Source: Candidatus Zhuqueibacterota bacterium (GTDB lineage: Bacteria; Zhuqueibacterota; Zhuqueibacteria; Thermofontimicrobiales; Thiofontviventaceae). From it: a DNA stretch of 43,473 nt. Below the pieces are notes generated by a model that saw only the letters and a program-made list of their open reading frames with translations, made no database searches and was not told the DNA's origin. This document shows positions 7,623 to 15,598 of the stretch, in pieces. Position 1 is the stretch's first letter. Every line of letters begins with the position of its first letter. The DNA is taken from positions 1 to 43,473 of the forward strand of contig JAFGDW010000098.1 of the NCBI GenBank assembly GCA_016931935.1, given 5' to 3'. The position numbers and the translations under genes were made by a program.

Positions 7623-8021
7623 TTTTTTAGTATCTGAGAAATTTCTTTCTGTCATATTTCGGCAAAAAATTCAAATAAATTTTAGACAGGATAACAGGGT
7701 TTTATGGATTTATATGATTTAAGAAAATCATCATGTAAATCCCTTTTATCCTGTTATCCTGTCAACAATATCTATTTCTTGGTTCTGGTTTATCCAGGTT
7801 AGGGAAATAGCTGAATGGTTCGGATTGAAACAAAAAAGAAAACGCTTCTACCGTTACATGGCATGGTATATGTGGGGATGGGTTAGTTTCCAAAAAAGGC
7901 CAATTAAAGACATTTACAAAATTAGCTCGTGAGTTGTATATTTTAAATTAAAAGAAGGATTTGAACATCTTCATTTTGAATAGCGACGAATGTGTGGCGT
8001 CAAGTTTAAATTCGTTAGAAA
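7623..8021. other. Non-coding, carries a long imperfect hairpin
   Basis: No gene is supported. The notable content is the inverted repeat at 7685-7763. The remainder (7764-8021) lies downstream of the convergent minus-strand gene ending at 8022 and shows no clear terminator. Confidence 0.5.
7685..7763. repeat. Inverted repeat with GACAGGATAACAGG arms
   Basis: GACAGGATAACAGG (7685-7698) is the exact reverse complement of 7750-7763, and pairing continues imperfectly inward. A second small stem, ATGATTT/AAATCAT (7714-7731), forms the tip. Similar text (AATCCTGTGAATCC) occurs at the left edge of the window, so this is probably a member of a dispersed repeat family. It could also work as a bidirectional transcription stop between convergent genes. 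Confidence 0.6.
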
Positions 8022-9317
8022 TTAACGCGGCTCCTGGGGCAGGTCTTCCTCAGACACTGATAATTTAAACCGATCAATTCGATTTTTGTCTGTATTGGCA
8101 ATATAGATGATTTGTTCATCATCGATAGCAATTGCCTGGGGACTATCGAATTCGGTTGTTGCAATTCCTTTATTTCCCAAATCAACGATCCTGCCATCCG
8201 GAGAAAATTTATGAACGTAGCAATAGGTTGAATCAATCGTTGAATCGGGCAAGGTTTTAATATTCAGATACGGTTCTTTTTCGACTACATAAATAAAGGC
8301 ATCCGCATCGACAGCAATATCTGCCGGCAAAACAAAAAGCGGGGGATCACGAAGTTCCATTATCGGATCTTCTCCTAAAACATACACAGAATTATAATCA
8401 TAATAGGAGAGCTTTTGTACAAGAAAGTTTCCGCCCGTTTGTGTAAAATAAAGATTGCCCTGGCTATCTGTCGTCATCGAGCCGGGAGTGTCTACCGTTC
8501 CGGCGCCACTGCCATGCGTAACCACAACCCTATCGAACTTACTGGTATAGGTTGGATTAATCCATCCCTGTTTTAGCAGTACATAACCACTTTGAACAAC
8601 ATTTATTTTAAGAATACGGTTTTTGCCTGCATCGGTAACATATATAAAGTCTTTGCCGTAGGGGCCGGCTGCCACTCCGTAAAATTCAGCATCTTCCGAT
8701 GGATCATCATAAAATACGGACACATTTAACAACGAATCAATCGTTACTGCGTCACTGCTAAAAATTAAATCCGTAATCTGCAGAAATCGTGTGGTATCTT
8801 CACGAGCGTTTGCCAACTCGGCAAATGTATATGTAAATTGTTCGTTGGTGGTTGTATCCCTGACAACGTATCTTGCTATGATAGAATCTATGTTTGCATA
8901 ATTTAGGTACTGATTCCAGCTATATATCTTGTTTGTCCCATTCACAATAAATAAATTCATTTTCGAATCAATAGCAATTTGGGCCGGGTGTGGAATGCCG
9001 ACTATTTTATTTAAATTGGAATGGGATTGTACTTGTCCGGATTTATTTAACACAACAATTCGGTCATTTCCCTGATCTGCCACAAAAATATAGCCATCGC
9101 GACCAACAACAATATCCGTGGGTTTTGATAAGTTAGCGCCAATCTCCTCAGCGGACCAGTCTGGCAATAACCGGATGTATGTTGTATCATTTGCACCAAA
9201 TGATGTTTGTTGTGAGTTTATCACTGGCAGCGGTTGTTTCTCACCAAAATCGGCACAGCCCACGATAAGCAAGCATAATAGCAGATAATTTACCGATCTA
9301 TTCAACTCATACCTCAT
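8022..9317 (-). CDS. NHL-repeat beta-propeller lipoprotein
   Basis: A 431-residue lipoprotein. The signal peptide ends in the lipobox IVGC with Cys21 as the lipidated residue. The body contains NHL/six-bladed-propeller repeats of the form LSKPTDIVVGRDGYIFVADQ, repeated as PAQIAIDSKMNLFIVN, PGSMTTDSQGNLYFTQ and SPQAIAIDDEQIIYIANT. Propellers of this type are usually binding modules; no catalytic residues are apparent. Its ATG shares one base with the stop codon of the PorV-like gene (TAATG), so translation is probably coupled. It is third in the operon TonB receptor, PorV-like, propeller. That context suggests a surface or periplasmic accessory subunit, by loose analogy with SusD-like partners though with a different fold. 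The operon has no clear terminator. Confidence 0.8.
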   Translation of the reverse strand: MRYELNRSVNYLLLCLLIVGCADFGEKQPLPVINSQQTSFGANDTTYIRLLPDWSAEEIGANLSKPTDIVVGRDGYIFVADQGNDRIVVLNKSGQVQSHSNLNKIVGIPHPAQIAIDSKMNLFIVNGTNKIYSWNQYLNYANIDSIIARYVVRDTTTNEQFTYTFAELANAREDTTRFLQITDLIFSSDAVTIDSLLNVSVFYDDPSEDAEFYGVAAGPYGKDFIYVTDAGKNRILKINVVQSGYVLLKQGWINPTYTSKFDRVVVTHGSGAGTVDTPGSMTTDSQGNLYFTQTGGNFLVQKLSYYDYNSVYVLGEDPIMELRDPPLFVLPADIAVDADAFIYVVEKEPYLNIKTLPDSTIDSTYCYVHKFSPDGRIVDLGNKGIATTEFDSPQAIAIDDEQIIYIANTDKNRIDRFKLSVSEEDLPQEPR

Positions 9318-10327
9318 TAAAAATTAAATCCGATGGAAAATTGATGCGTGGATTGCAGCCGGCCAAATTCGCCATAACAGTAATCAATTTTAAGCGATGT
9401 GCTGGCTAAAGGAACCTTCATTCCGGCGCCGAATGTAAAACGTTCTTCATCATAATTTATTTTGTAACCACTTCGCAATTCCACCTTCTTCAGAAAACCA
9501 TAGGCAACACCGATAACTACATTTTCTGCATTGTCAACCGGGTGGCTCATCTGGATCGAACCAGTCAGGCTGTGGGTTTCATTATCAAAAAACTCCATTG
9601 CGGAACCAATGCGAAATACCGTAGGTGGCGAGAAAGCCTCATAATCTTCCTGGATGTATTTTCCTTCTTTGGTTTTCTTCTGATAGTGGCCACCTGGCTT
9701 TAAATCCGGGCCAAAATTGACAAGACTCACTGCAAAGCGCAGTGATTTGAAACCCGTCCAGTAATACGTTCCCAAATCAATCATCCAGTTTTGCATATTC
9801 AGTTCAGCGATATCTTCACGGACGTATTTACCGGTTATGCCAAACGAAAAGCGATTGGTCATATTTAATGACCAGGTCAGGCCAACCATAAGATCGCTGT
9901 AGCTGAAGTACTCACCAGTGCCATGCGGCAGATATTCAGTGGTGACAGCCATATCATCCGTGTGCAAAAATGAGCAGCTAACTCCGACACTCCCAATGTA
10001 AGGAAGATGTTGGACGTAACCCAGATATTCATATTTAATATCTGCCGGCCAATTAATATGCGTAACCATGAGTTCGTTTTGCGGCACCTGGGCAACACCT
10101 GCGGGATTCCAGTACATCGCGGAAGCATCATTTGCCAGGGCGACAAATGCGCCACCCATTGCAGTGGCTTTTGCGCCGACACCAATTTTTAAAAACGTTG
10201 CCGCGGAAGTTCCTGCACGCTGTCCCCCTAAAAACGGGAACAAACTCTGCGCCGATACAAAACCTGCATGCAAAACGATGCCGATTACGATGAGATAGAA
10301 TTGTTTTCTATATTTATTTCTAGTCAT
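9317..10327 (-). CDS. PorV/UPF0164-like outer-membrane protein
   Basis: A 336-residue outer-membrane beta-barrel with a signal peptide ending around VSAQ. The N-terminal family text is GVGAKATAMGGAFVALANDA followed by SAMYWNPAGVAQ (about residues 51-82), characteristic of PorV/PorQ/UPF0164 proteins. It ends in SIGFNF with a terminal aromatic residue. In Bacteroidota PorV escorts type IX cargo at the outer membrane. Relatives in other phyla are less well understood, so type IX involvement is inference, supported by the sorting domain on the protein at 15599-18217. The frame is open from a TTG at 10333; the ATG at 10327 is preferred. It lies about 21 bases after the TonB receptor gene and overlaps the propeller gene by one base. 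Confidence 0.8.
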   Translation of the reverse strand: MTRNKYRKQFYLIVIGIVLHAGFVSAQSLFPFLGGQRAGTSAATFLKIGVGAKATAMGGAFVALANDASAMYWNPAGVAQVPQNELMVTHINWPADIKYEYLGYVQHLPYIGSVGVSCSFLHTDDMAVTTEYLPHGTGEYFSYSDLMVGLTWSLNMTNRFSFGITGKYVREDIAELNMQNWMIDLGTYYWTGFKSLRFAVSLVNFGPDLKPGGHYQKKTKEGKYIQEDYEAFSPPTVFRIGSAMEFFDNETHSLTGSIQMSHPVDNAENVVIGVAYGFLKKVELRSGYKINYDEERFTFGAGMKVPLASTSLKIDYCYGEFGRLQSTHQFSIGFNF

Positions 10328-10348
10328 ATCCAAACGGAGATGTTTTCC

Positions 10349-13138
10349 TTAAAAATTAAGGTGAATTCCGGCCACCACGGTTCGAGGCCAGTTATAATTC
10401 GATGGATCCTGTGAACGAGGCGCATAACGAACTGATGTTTCGGATTCGGTAATTATATCACCCGGTGCATATGCTTTTCCAGTGACCGGATTGATGACTC
10501 GTGGGATTTTTTTATTGAAAACATTCTCAATTTCAAGGAAAAACGTATAGTTTAAACCCCAAAAATGAAGTAATTTGTGTAGCTTCAAATCCAATGTCCA
10601 CCAGGGATCGGAAATTCCCTGATATGGATTGTCGTACTCTGTAATGGTGTTGTAGTACGGTTGTCCACGATCATCAGTTTGTTCATTTATAATTAATTTG
10701 CGTGTATAGCGCTTGCCCGATTCCCAATCCAAACGAGCAGTAATTCCCCATTGATCGGGAATTTTGAATTTCCATAGTTTTAAATTCGTGCCTTTGTCTA
10801 CTTTAAAATAGATATTGGCAAAAAATAGGAATGGCTTGTCCCAGCGCAGAAAACTTTCACTCAATGGTTTTTCATCAAGCTTGCCCGCTTCAACCAGCAA
10901 ATTATCATTGGGGGTTGAGCTTTTGCCGGTGGCAATCGCATAAGTGAAGTTCATATTGCCGGATAAATATTTTGAATAGCGCTGCTGAAAACGGACCTCG
11001 ATGCCTCGAGATCGGGCATAATCCATGTTGATATACATGTAATAACTGATCTCTCCCAAACGAGGATTGAATTTTGTTATCCGTTGGGATGTCGGATAAT
11101 CGAACATGTCTTTATAATACGCTTTCAGTTCGATTGCCTGTTTATCGCTGAATTTATGTTTGATTCCAAGCTCGTATGCGACGGTCGTTGTGGGATTCAG
11201 ATTCGGATTGCCGAATAATTGATACGTTGCTTCGGAATGGGTATTTAATTTTGCATAAACGTATTGACCTTTCGGACGTTGCGAAAAATGGCCATAGTTG
11301 AAATAAAGCACATCCTGATCCGTCACCGGATGCGAGATACCCAGACGCGGACTCAGATGCCCTTTCCCCCGATACCCGAAAAGGGTAAATGTTTCATCTT
11401 TGAACTTCTTTCGGGCGGCATCTGTGATTGTCACGGTTTCCGGATCGTCAATTGCATCTTGTACATATTTACCGGCAAACCAGTAATCGTAACGCAATCC
11501 GATATTTACGATCATCCCGTCATACACAATTTTATCCTGAACGAAGAACGCCCCCTCATTAGGATATACTCTGTAAAAGTCATGATTCCGGCCCAGCCCC
11601 GATTCACCATACCACGGTGCGTTTATATCAATAACCTGCATTTCAGTATACGTTGCATCGTACCCCGTTTTAATTTGATGCTTGGCGTGTACCTGACTTG
11701 TCAACGTGAATTTCAGTTTCCAGTTATCGCTATAATAATTATACCAATTGGGCGCATCGCCGGTATCGTAAAAACCATCGCCATAATAGATATTAATATT
11801 GCCATCGGTGCCGGGATAATAAAAAATCGGCGCCATATCTTTGGATTCGATGTACTCGCTCCATTTTTTACCTTGCACCGCACTTATCAGGCTGGTGAAA
11901 AAGCGTCCGATGTTTAATTCGTAGAACGTGCGGGTATTTAATGTATGAAGCAAGACAACATTCATTAAGCTCGATTCCTGGGTCATAGTGTTGTAGTTAT
12001 CAAGCATTTTTGAATATTCATAGGGAAAATATTCGTTGGATTCTGCACGCGACAGGAAATAACCCTGGTTGATATTTAACGAGCCGTCGTATGAAATGCT
12101 GAGTTTCTGATTGGGATTTAGCTTCCAAGTGAGCTTGAAGAGACCGTGCCAATCGTTTTCTTCCCGCTGTGCAAAATCCTGATAGCGCGAATTATAAGGC
12201 GCCAGTTTTGTTGCGCTTGGTAAATACGTGTCGGTAAGGTGACCGTAGCCATTGATAAAGAAATAGAAATCTCCTGGCAGATTCAATCCCAACCGCGGGA
12301 GAAGCATGGAAGTGAGTGGTTCAGCGCCGCCAAATGTAAATTCCAACCCATCGGTATTGTAATGGGTGATTTCATGAATCCCCCAATTATCGGATTTTAC
12401 CGAAAGCGAACCCGAATATTTATCGCCGCCTTCTTTAGTCACCACATCAACAATACCGGACATCGCCTGGCCGTATTCAGCGTTAAAACCGCCGGTGATA
12501 ATATTTAATTCCTTGATTGCATCGGCGCTAACATAAAGTCCTTTACCATAGCCGGAAAGCGGATCTTTTACCGACAAACCGTTGATGATGTACAGATTTT
12601 CATCTGCCCGGCCCCCGCGGATATGAATTTCATTATCGGTTTTTACCACGCCCATTTGATCGGCGACAATATCATCCACATCTTCAACGATTTTATTGGC
12701 AATTTCTTCGGACGATATACGTTGTTGAGACGCTGTTACATCCACTTCGATGATCGGTTTTTCACCGATAATAACCACTTCCTGGCCCAGCGCCAGTGTT
12801 GTAGGCGTTAATTTAAAATCAATTGTAACAAGATCGTGAAGTCCGACATACACACCGGTTTTCAATTGAACTGTATAGCCGATCATCGATACTTCGATAT
12901 CGTAGTATCCCGGCGATAAGCCGCTGATAAAATAACTGCCGTCCAGCCCGGTGGCCGCGCCTTTGTATGTTCCTTTGACAATAACATTTACGCCCGGCAA
13001 CGGGTTATTATTATCACTATCGACCACGGTGCCTTTAATTCTTCCTGATTGCAACGATTGTGCATGGCTTCCACCGATCAGTAGGAGCACAACTAACAGA
13101 ATGATGATAGTTGTTATGGTTTTTTGGATACGTTTCAT
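10349..13138 (-). CDS. TonB-dependent receptor with N-terminal carboxypeptidase-regulatory-like domain
   Basis: A 929-residue outer-membrane transporter. It has a signal peptide (to about residue 26, SHAQ), then a carboxypeptidase-D regulatory-like domain at about 33-112 (IKGTVVDSDNNNPLPGVNVI). The plug at about 130-240 contains IHIRGGRADENLYIINGLSV and MSGIVDVVTKEGG. A 22-strand barrel follows and ends in HLNF with a terminal aromatic. No TonB-box can be assigned with confidence. The substrate is unknown; the plug resembles receptors of the CarboxypepD_reg-like group found across Bacteroidota and KSB1-like genomes. It is first in the operon with the PorV-like and propeller genes. No clear ribosome-binding site precedes the ATG. 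A perfect inverted repeat at 13146-13163 lies immediately upstream. Confidence 0.88.
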   Translation of the reverse strand: MKRIQKTITTIIILLVVLLLIGGSHAQSLQSGRIKGTVVDSDNNNPLPGVNVIVKGTYKGAATGLDGSYFISGLSPGYYDIEVSMIGYTVQLKTGVYVGLHDLVTIDFKLTPTTLALGQEVVIIGEKPIIEVDVTASQQRISSEEIANKIVEDVDDIVADQMGVVKTDNEIHIRGGRADENLYIINGLSVKDPLSGYGKGLYVSADAIKELNIITGGFNAEYGQAMSGIVDVVTKEGGDKYSGSLSVKSDNWGIHEITHYNTDGLEFTFGGAEPLTSMLLPRLGLNLPGDFYFFINGYGHLTDTYLPSATKLAPYNSRYQDFAQREENDWHGLFKLTWKLNPNQKLSISYDGSLNINQGYFLSRAESNEYFPYEYSKMLDNYNTMTQESSLMNVVLLHTLNTRTFYELNIGRFFTSLISAVQGKKWSEYIESKDMAPIFYYPGTDGNINIYYGDGFYDTGDAPNWYNYYSDNWKLKFTLTSQVHAKHQIKTGYDATYTEMQVIDINAPWYGESGLGRNHDFYRVYPNEGAFFVQDKIVYDGMIVNIGLRYDYWFAGKYVQDAIDDPETVTITDAARKKFKDETFTLFGYRGKGHLSPRLGISHPVTDQDVLYFNYGHFSQRPKGQYVYAKLNTHSEATYQLFGNPNLNPTTTVAYELGIKHKFSDKQAIELKAYYKDMFDYPTSQRITKFNPRLGEISYYMYINMDYARSRGIEVRFQQRYSKYLSGNMNFTYAIATGKSSTPNDNLLVEAGKLDEKPLSESFLRWDKPFLFFANIYFKVDKGTNLKLWKFKIPDQWGITARLDWESGKRYTRKLIINEQTDDRGQPYYNTITEYDNPYQGISDPWWTLDLKLHKLLHFWGLNYTFFLEIENVFNKKIPRVINPVTGKAYAPGDIITESETSVRYAPRSQDPSNYNWPRTVVAGIHLNF

Positions 13139-13145
13139 GCTTGTC

Positions 13146-13163
13146 TAAAATAATGTTATTTTA
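13146..13163. promoter_or_regulatory. Perfect inverted repeat before the TonB operon
   Basis: TAAAATAA and TTATTTTA flank two bases, eight bases upstream of the receptor's ATG. It is a candidate operator or an AT-rich hairpin in the leader. No matching regulator gene is nearby. Confidence 0.35.
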
Positions 13164-13278
13164 AATTTTCCCTACACGGCACAGCCGCATTGAAAATGGA
13201 GATCGGAGAATGGAAAATAGATTTCTACTTTTCCATTGACCGTTCTCTGTATACGAATGTTTATTGTATTGCCCAATA

Positions 13279-13307
13279 GCGATGCCATCGCTTTAAGCGA
13301 TAGCGTC
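13279..13307. repeat. GCGATGCCATCGCT palindromic repeat, copy 1
   Basis: The hairpin ATCGCT-TTA-AGCGAT lies inside GCGATGCCATCGCTTTAAGC followed by GATAGCGTC. A second copy, with compensating changes in both arms, is at 15470-15500. Confidence 0.6.
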
Positions 13308-13361
13308 TCCGGATAGCTAAGCGGATCAGGAAAACAGAACTGATTATGTTTCGTAATGGTT

Positions 13362-13476
13362 GGACATCCCCCTGTTTCATTCCGCTCCCGCAAGCCGACA
13401 GAATGAAATTTCCCCCTTCGAAGGGTGACGATTTCGTCCTGCATGTTTTTGGCAGAACGGAATCAGGGGGATGTTC
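13362..13476. mobile_element. MITE-like element family A, copy 1 (115 bp)
   Basis: The ends are inverted repeats: GGACATCCCCCTGTTTCATT against GAACATCCCCCTGATTCCGT (the right end read in reverse). An inner palindrome TCCCCCTTCGAAGGG is present. The second copy is at 25932-26053. There is no open frame for a transposase, so it would have to be moved by enzymes encoded elsewhere. No target duplication was recognised. Confidence 0.65.
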
Positions 13477-13632
13477 TCCGCCGACACCAACATTCCACTA
13501 GCTTCATGATAGTACTCAATTTGATCTTTTACTGACTAACCTGGATAACTATAGCTTGCATCACTTTACACCAATCATAAAGCCAATTTAGAAAAAGTAT
13601 ATTTTACAAAATTTCATTACGAAACAAATATT

Positions 13633-15303
13633 TTAATCAACCAATATTTTCCGTAAAACGTCCACCGCTGCGGTGTTTTCCGGGCGGTCGACATTCTCAA
13701 TATCAAACATATAATGCAATGGAAAATTCAAATATATAAATTGTACAGACGGACCTTTTGGATATTTGATTCCAACAATCGGCGCAATTGTTGCTGGTCG
13801 TGGAGGTCTGTCTAATACATACAACGGATCAACATTCTCTGATGGAATCAGCGCATCAATCCAGGAAATATAATACGCTAATTGCAGATCGGGAAATAGT
13901 TCCGGAAGCTGACTTAGTGCGTACGAATTTTTACTCGCGCGGCCGATATCAACACCGTCAACGCCATTGAGTAATTTCAGACTATCGCTCTTTAAGAACA
14001 TATAAAGGCTATCCACTCCATCGATATATTGGGTGGGGGAAACCGAGCTAATAAGTATTTTCTTGCCCTGTGCAATATAGCGATAAATAGAGCTGGCAGT
14101 CGTCTGAAAGTGGGGATCCGAATCGGTATACCAAATCACTTTATTAAAGAAATTAAGCGTTTCAAAAATATCAATCACAGCGTATGGTACACGTTCTTCG
14201 ATATTCCAAATTGAATAATTGCCATTCACCCCGCTTAGTGTATCCAGCACATTATTATAAAAGGTAGTGGTCCATAAATTGAAATCATACTGCGGTTCAT
14301 AATCGTCGATGAGCAGGATATCGCCCAACGGCGCCCGAACTTTCCACTGCCCTTTTTCTGCCGGATAGCGAATTGCCGAACCTAATTCACCAGCGATGTC
14401 TTCAACTGATAAATAAAATACATGATTGCCCGGTGTAACATCGCGCAGCGTAATACTTTTTTGGTTACCCGGTAGTTTTCCATCCCAATTATCCACAGAT
14501 GCGGGTGGTGCTTCAAATTCATCGGCTAAATAGTAATAGAAATTTGTAATCGTTTCAATCCCATCCGAGTCATTGGCAGTCCAGAAAAATGTACGGGTCG
14601 TAAAGGTTTCGGCATAAATGGAATCTGGTGGATTGCTATTGTACACAAAGTGGACGCTTGGTTTTGAGTTACGAATCGGAAAAGTAAGTTCTGCGGGAGA
14701 AGGATCGACTGCGCCAAGCGTATCCGTTGGCGGCATTCGATATATGTCTGTTTCATCCAGTTCTGTTAACGCTGCGTCCAGCGGTGTTTGAATGCCTGGA
14801 TGATCCCCGATGTGAGCAAGCATATCGCCATCGTCATATCTTCCCTTTTGGGAGCCGACGTCCTGGAAGAATTCGTTATCATAGTTTGATTTTAACATTG
14901 ATGGATAATTCCATCGGGCAGAATTATCAACAGCTTTGACGTAAAAACGAAAATCATCGAATTTCTGGCGGATGGGTAATAAAAACGTGTCATGTTCCGA
15001 AGTCGTCCATCGAAAAGAATCCGGCGATTGTTCCTGGTAGAAATCCCATTTGTAATAATATCCAACAACCTGACCATCCGGATCATCGCCCCACCAATGC
15101 AGCACCTGCGTGCTCAATGTCGTATCCAGTCCGCTGGTACCGGGGTAAAGAAACAAATGCGTTTCAGGTCGTCTGTTGCGGTAAATCTCAGTGGGATTTT
15201 CAGTTGTACATGTAAGCTGGAAAACCAGCAATATGGCGGTTAGCAATGGTAGACCAGGGAAAACCAGGTAATTGAGATTATTTTTTGGTAGACGGTTTAT
15301 CAT
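13633..15303 (-). CDS. Secreted Ig-like/lipoprotein of unknown function
   Basis: A 556-residue exported protein that I do not recognise. The N-terminal hydrophobic segment (residues 11-31) ends at LTC32, which could be a loose lipobox. Residues about 60-115 and 215-330 look like Ig- or fibronectin-type domains with the wording HWWGDDPDGQVVGYYYKWD and FWTANDSDGIETITNFYYYL, two parallel phrases typical of such domains in this bacterial group. The C-terminal 200 residues (from LLIDDYEPQYDFN) contain IAQGKKILISSVSPTQYIDG, reminiscent of a GATase-like or ThuA-like fold used in secreted proteins, but I could not identify catalytic residues. It lies upstream of the TonB-PorV-propeller operon on the same strand, with about 490 bases of repeats between them, so it is probably a separate transcript. 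Confidence 0.6.
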   Translation of the reverse strand: MINRLPKNNLNYLVFPGLPLLTAILLVFQLTCTTENPTEIYRNRRPETHLFLYPGTSGLDTTLSTQVLHWWGDDPDGQVVGYYYKWDFYQEQSPDSFRWTTSEHDTFLLPIRQKFDDFRFYVKAVDNSARWNYPSMLKSNYDNEFFQDVGSQKGRYDDGDMLAHIGDHPGIQTPLDAALTELDETDIYRMPPTDTLGAVDPSPAELTFPIRNSKPSVHFVYNSNPPDSIYAETFTTRTFFWTANDSDGIETITNFYYYLADEFEAPPASVDNWDGKLPGNQKSITLRDVTPGNHVFYLSVEDIAGELGSAIRYPAEKGQWKVRAPLGDILLIDDYEPQYDFNLWTTTFYNNVLDTLSGVNGNYSIWNIEERVPYAVIDIFETLNFFNKVIWYTDSDPHFQTTASSIYRYIAQGKKILISSVSPTQYIDGVDSLYMFLKSDSLKLLNGVDGVDIGRASKNSYALSQLPELFPDLQLAYYISWIDALIPSENVDPLYVLDRPPRPATIAPIVGIKYPKGPSVQFIYLNFPLHYMFDIENVDRPENTAAVDVLRKILVD

Positions 15304-15353
15304 AAGCTATTAGTACTTGAATTCTAAACGAATTGGAAAAACTAATAAATTAA

Positions 15354-15425
15354 CAACGGAAAACACGGAAAAACACTGAAGAAAGAAAGATTTTTTTTCG
15401 GTGAAATCAGTGTATTCCGTGGTTG
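15354..15425. repeat. Imperfect inverted repeat (CAACGGAA...CCGTGGTTG)
   Basis: CAACGGAA and ACACTGA in the left arm face TCAGTGT and CCGTGGTTG in the right arm across a central run of T. It resembles a decayed dispersed repeat and is not within a gene. Confidence 0.45.
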
Positions 15426-15469
15426 ATAAAAATATACTGAAGTAGAAATGGTTATGATTCTGACCACGA

Positions 15470-15500
15470 GCGATGCCATTGCTTTGAGCAATAGCATCGC
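15470..15500. repeat. GCGATGCC palindromic repeat, copy 2
   Basis: GCGATG, CATTGCT, then AGCAATAG and CATCGC form a long hairpin with a TTG loop. It matches copy 1 at 13279-13307 with paired changes in the arms, a sign that the folded form is what is conserved. Confidence 0.6.
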
Positions 15501-15598
15501 TTTACTCCAATTAAAGCATTTTGGATAGAGTTTTGTAAATTATAATTTGAAAATTTATAAAATTACCTGAAAAATTCAGTTGTGTTTTTTCCATTAAG

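Larger units (their letters stand above)
13139..13632. other. Intergenic with three palindromic elements
   Basis: No gene is supported. It holds the inverted repeat at 13146-13163, a short palindromic repeat at 13279-13307 that recurs at 15470-15500, and a terminal-inverted-repeat element at 13362-13476 that recurs at 25932-26053. The 90-codon minus-strand frame through it is only a reading of the repeats. Confidence 0.6.
15304..15598. other. Intergenic with two repeats
   Basis: No gene is supported. It contains an imperfect inverted repeat at 15354-15425 and the second copy of the GCGATGCC palindrome at 15470-15500. No terminator for the gene ending at 15599 is clear. Confidence 0.5.

Noticed and set aside
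11264-11917. A 217-codon plus-strand frame inside the first TonB receptor
   Set aside because: The receptor on the minus strand has plug and barrel signatures throughout; the frame has no ribosome-binding site or recognisable domain.
13172-13444. 90-codon minus-strand frame upstream of the TonB operon
   Set aside because: It reads across palindromic repeats and has no start signal or protein features.
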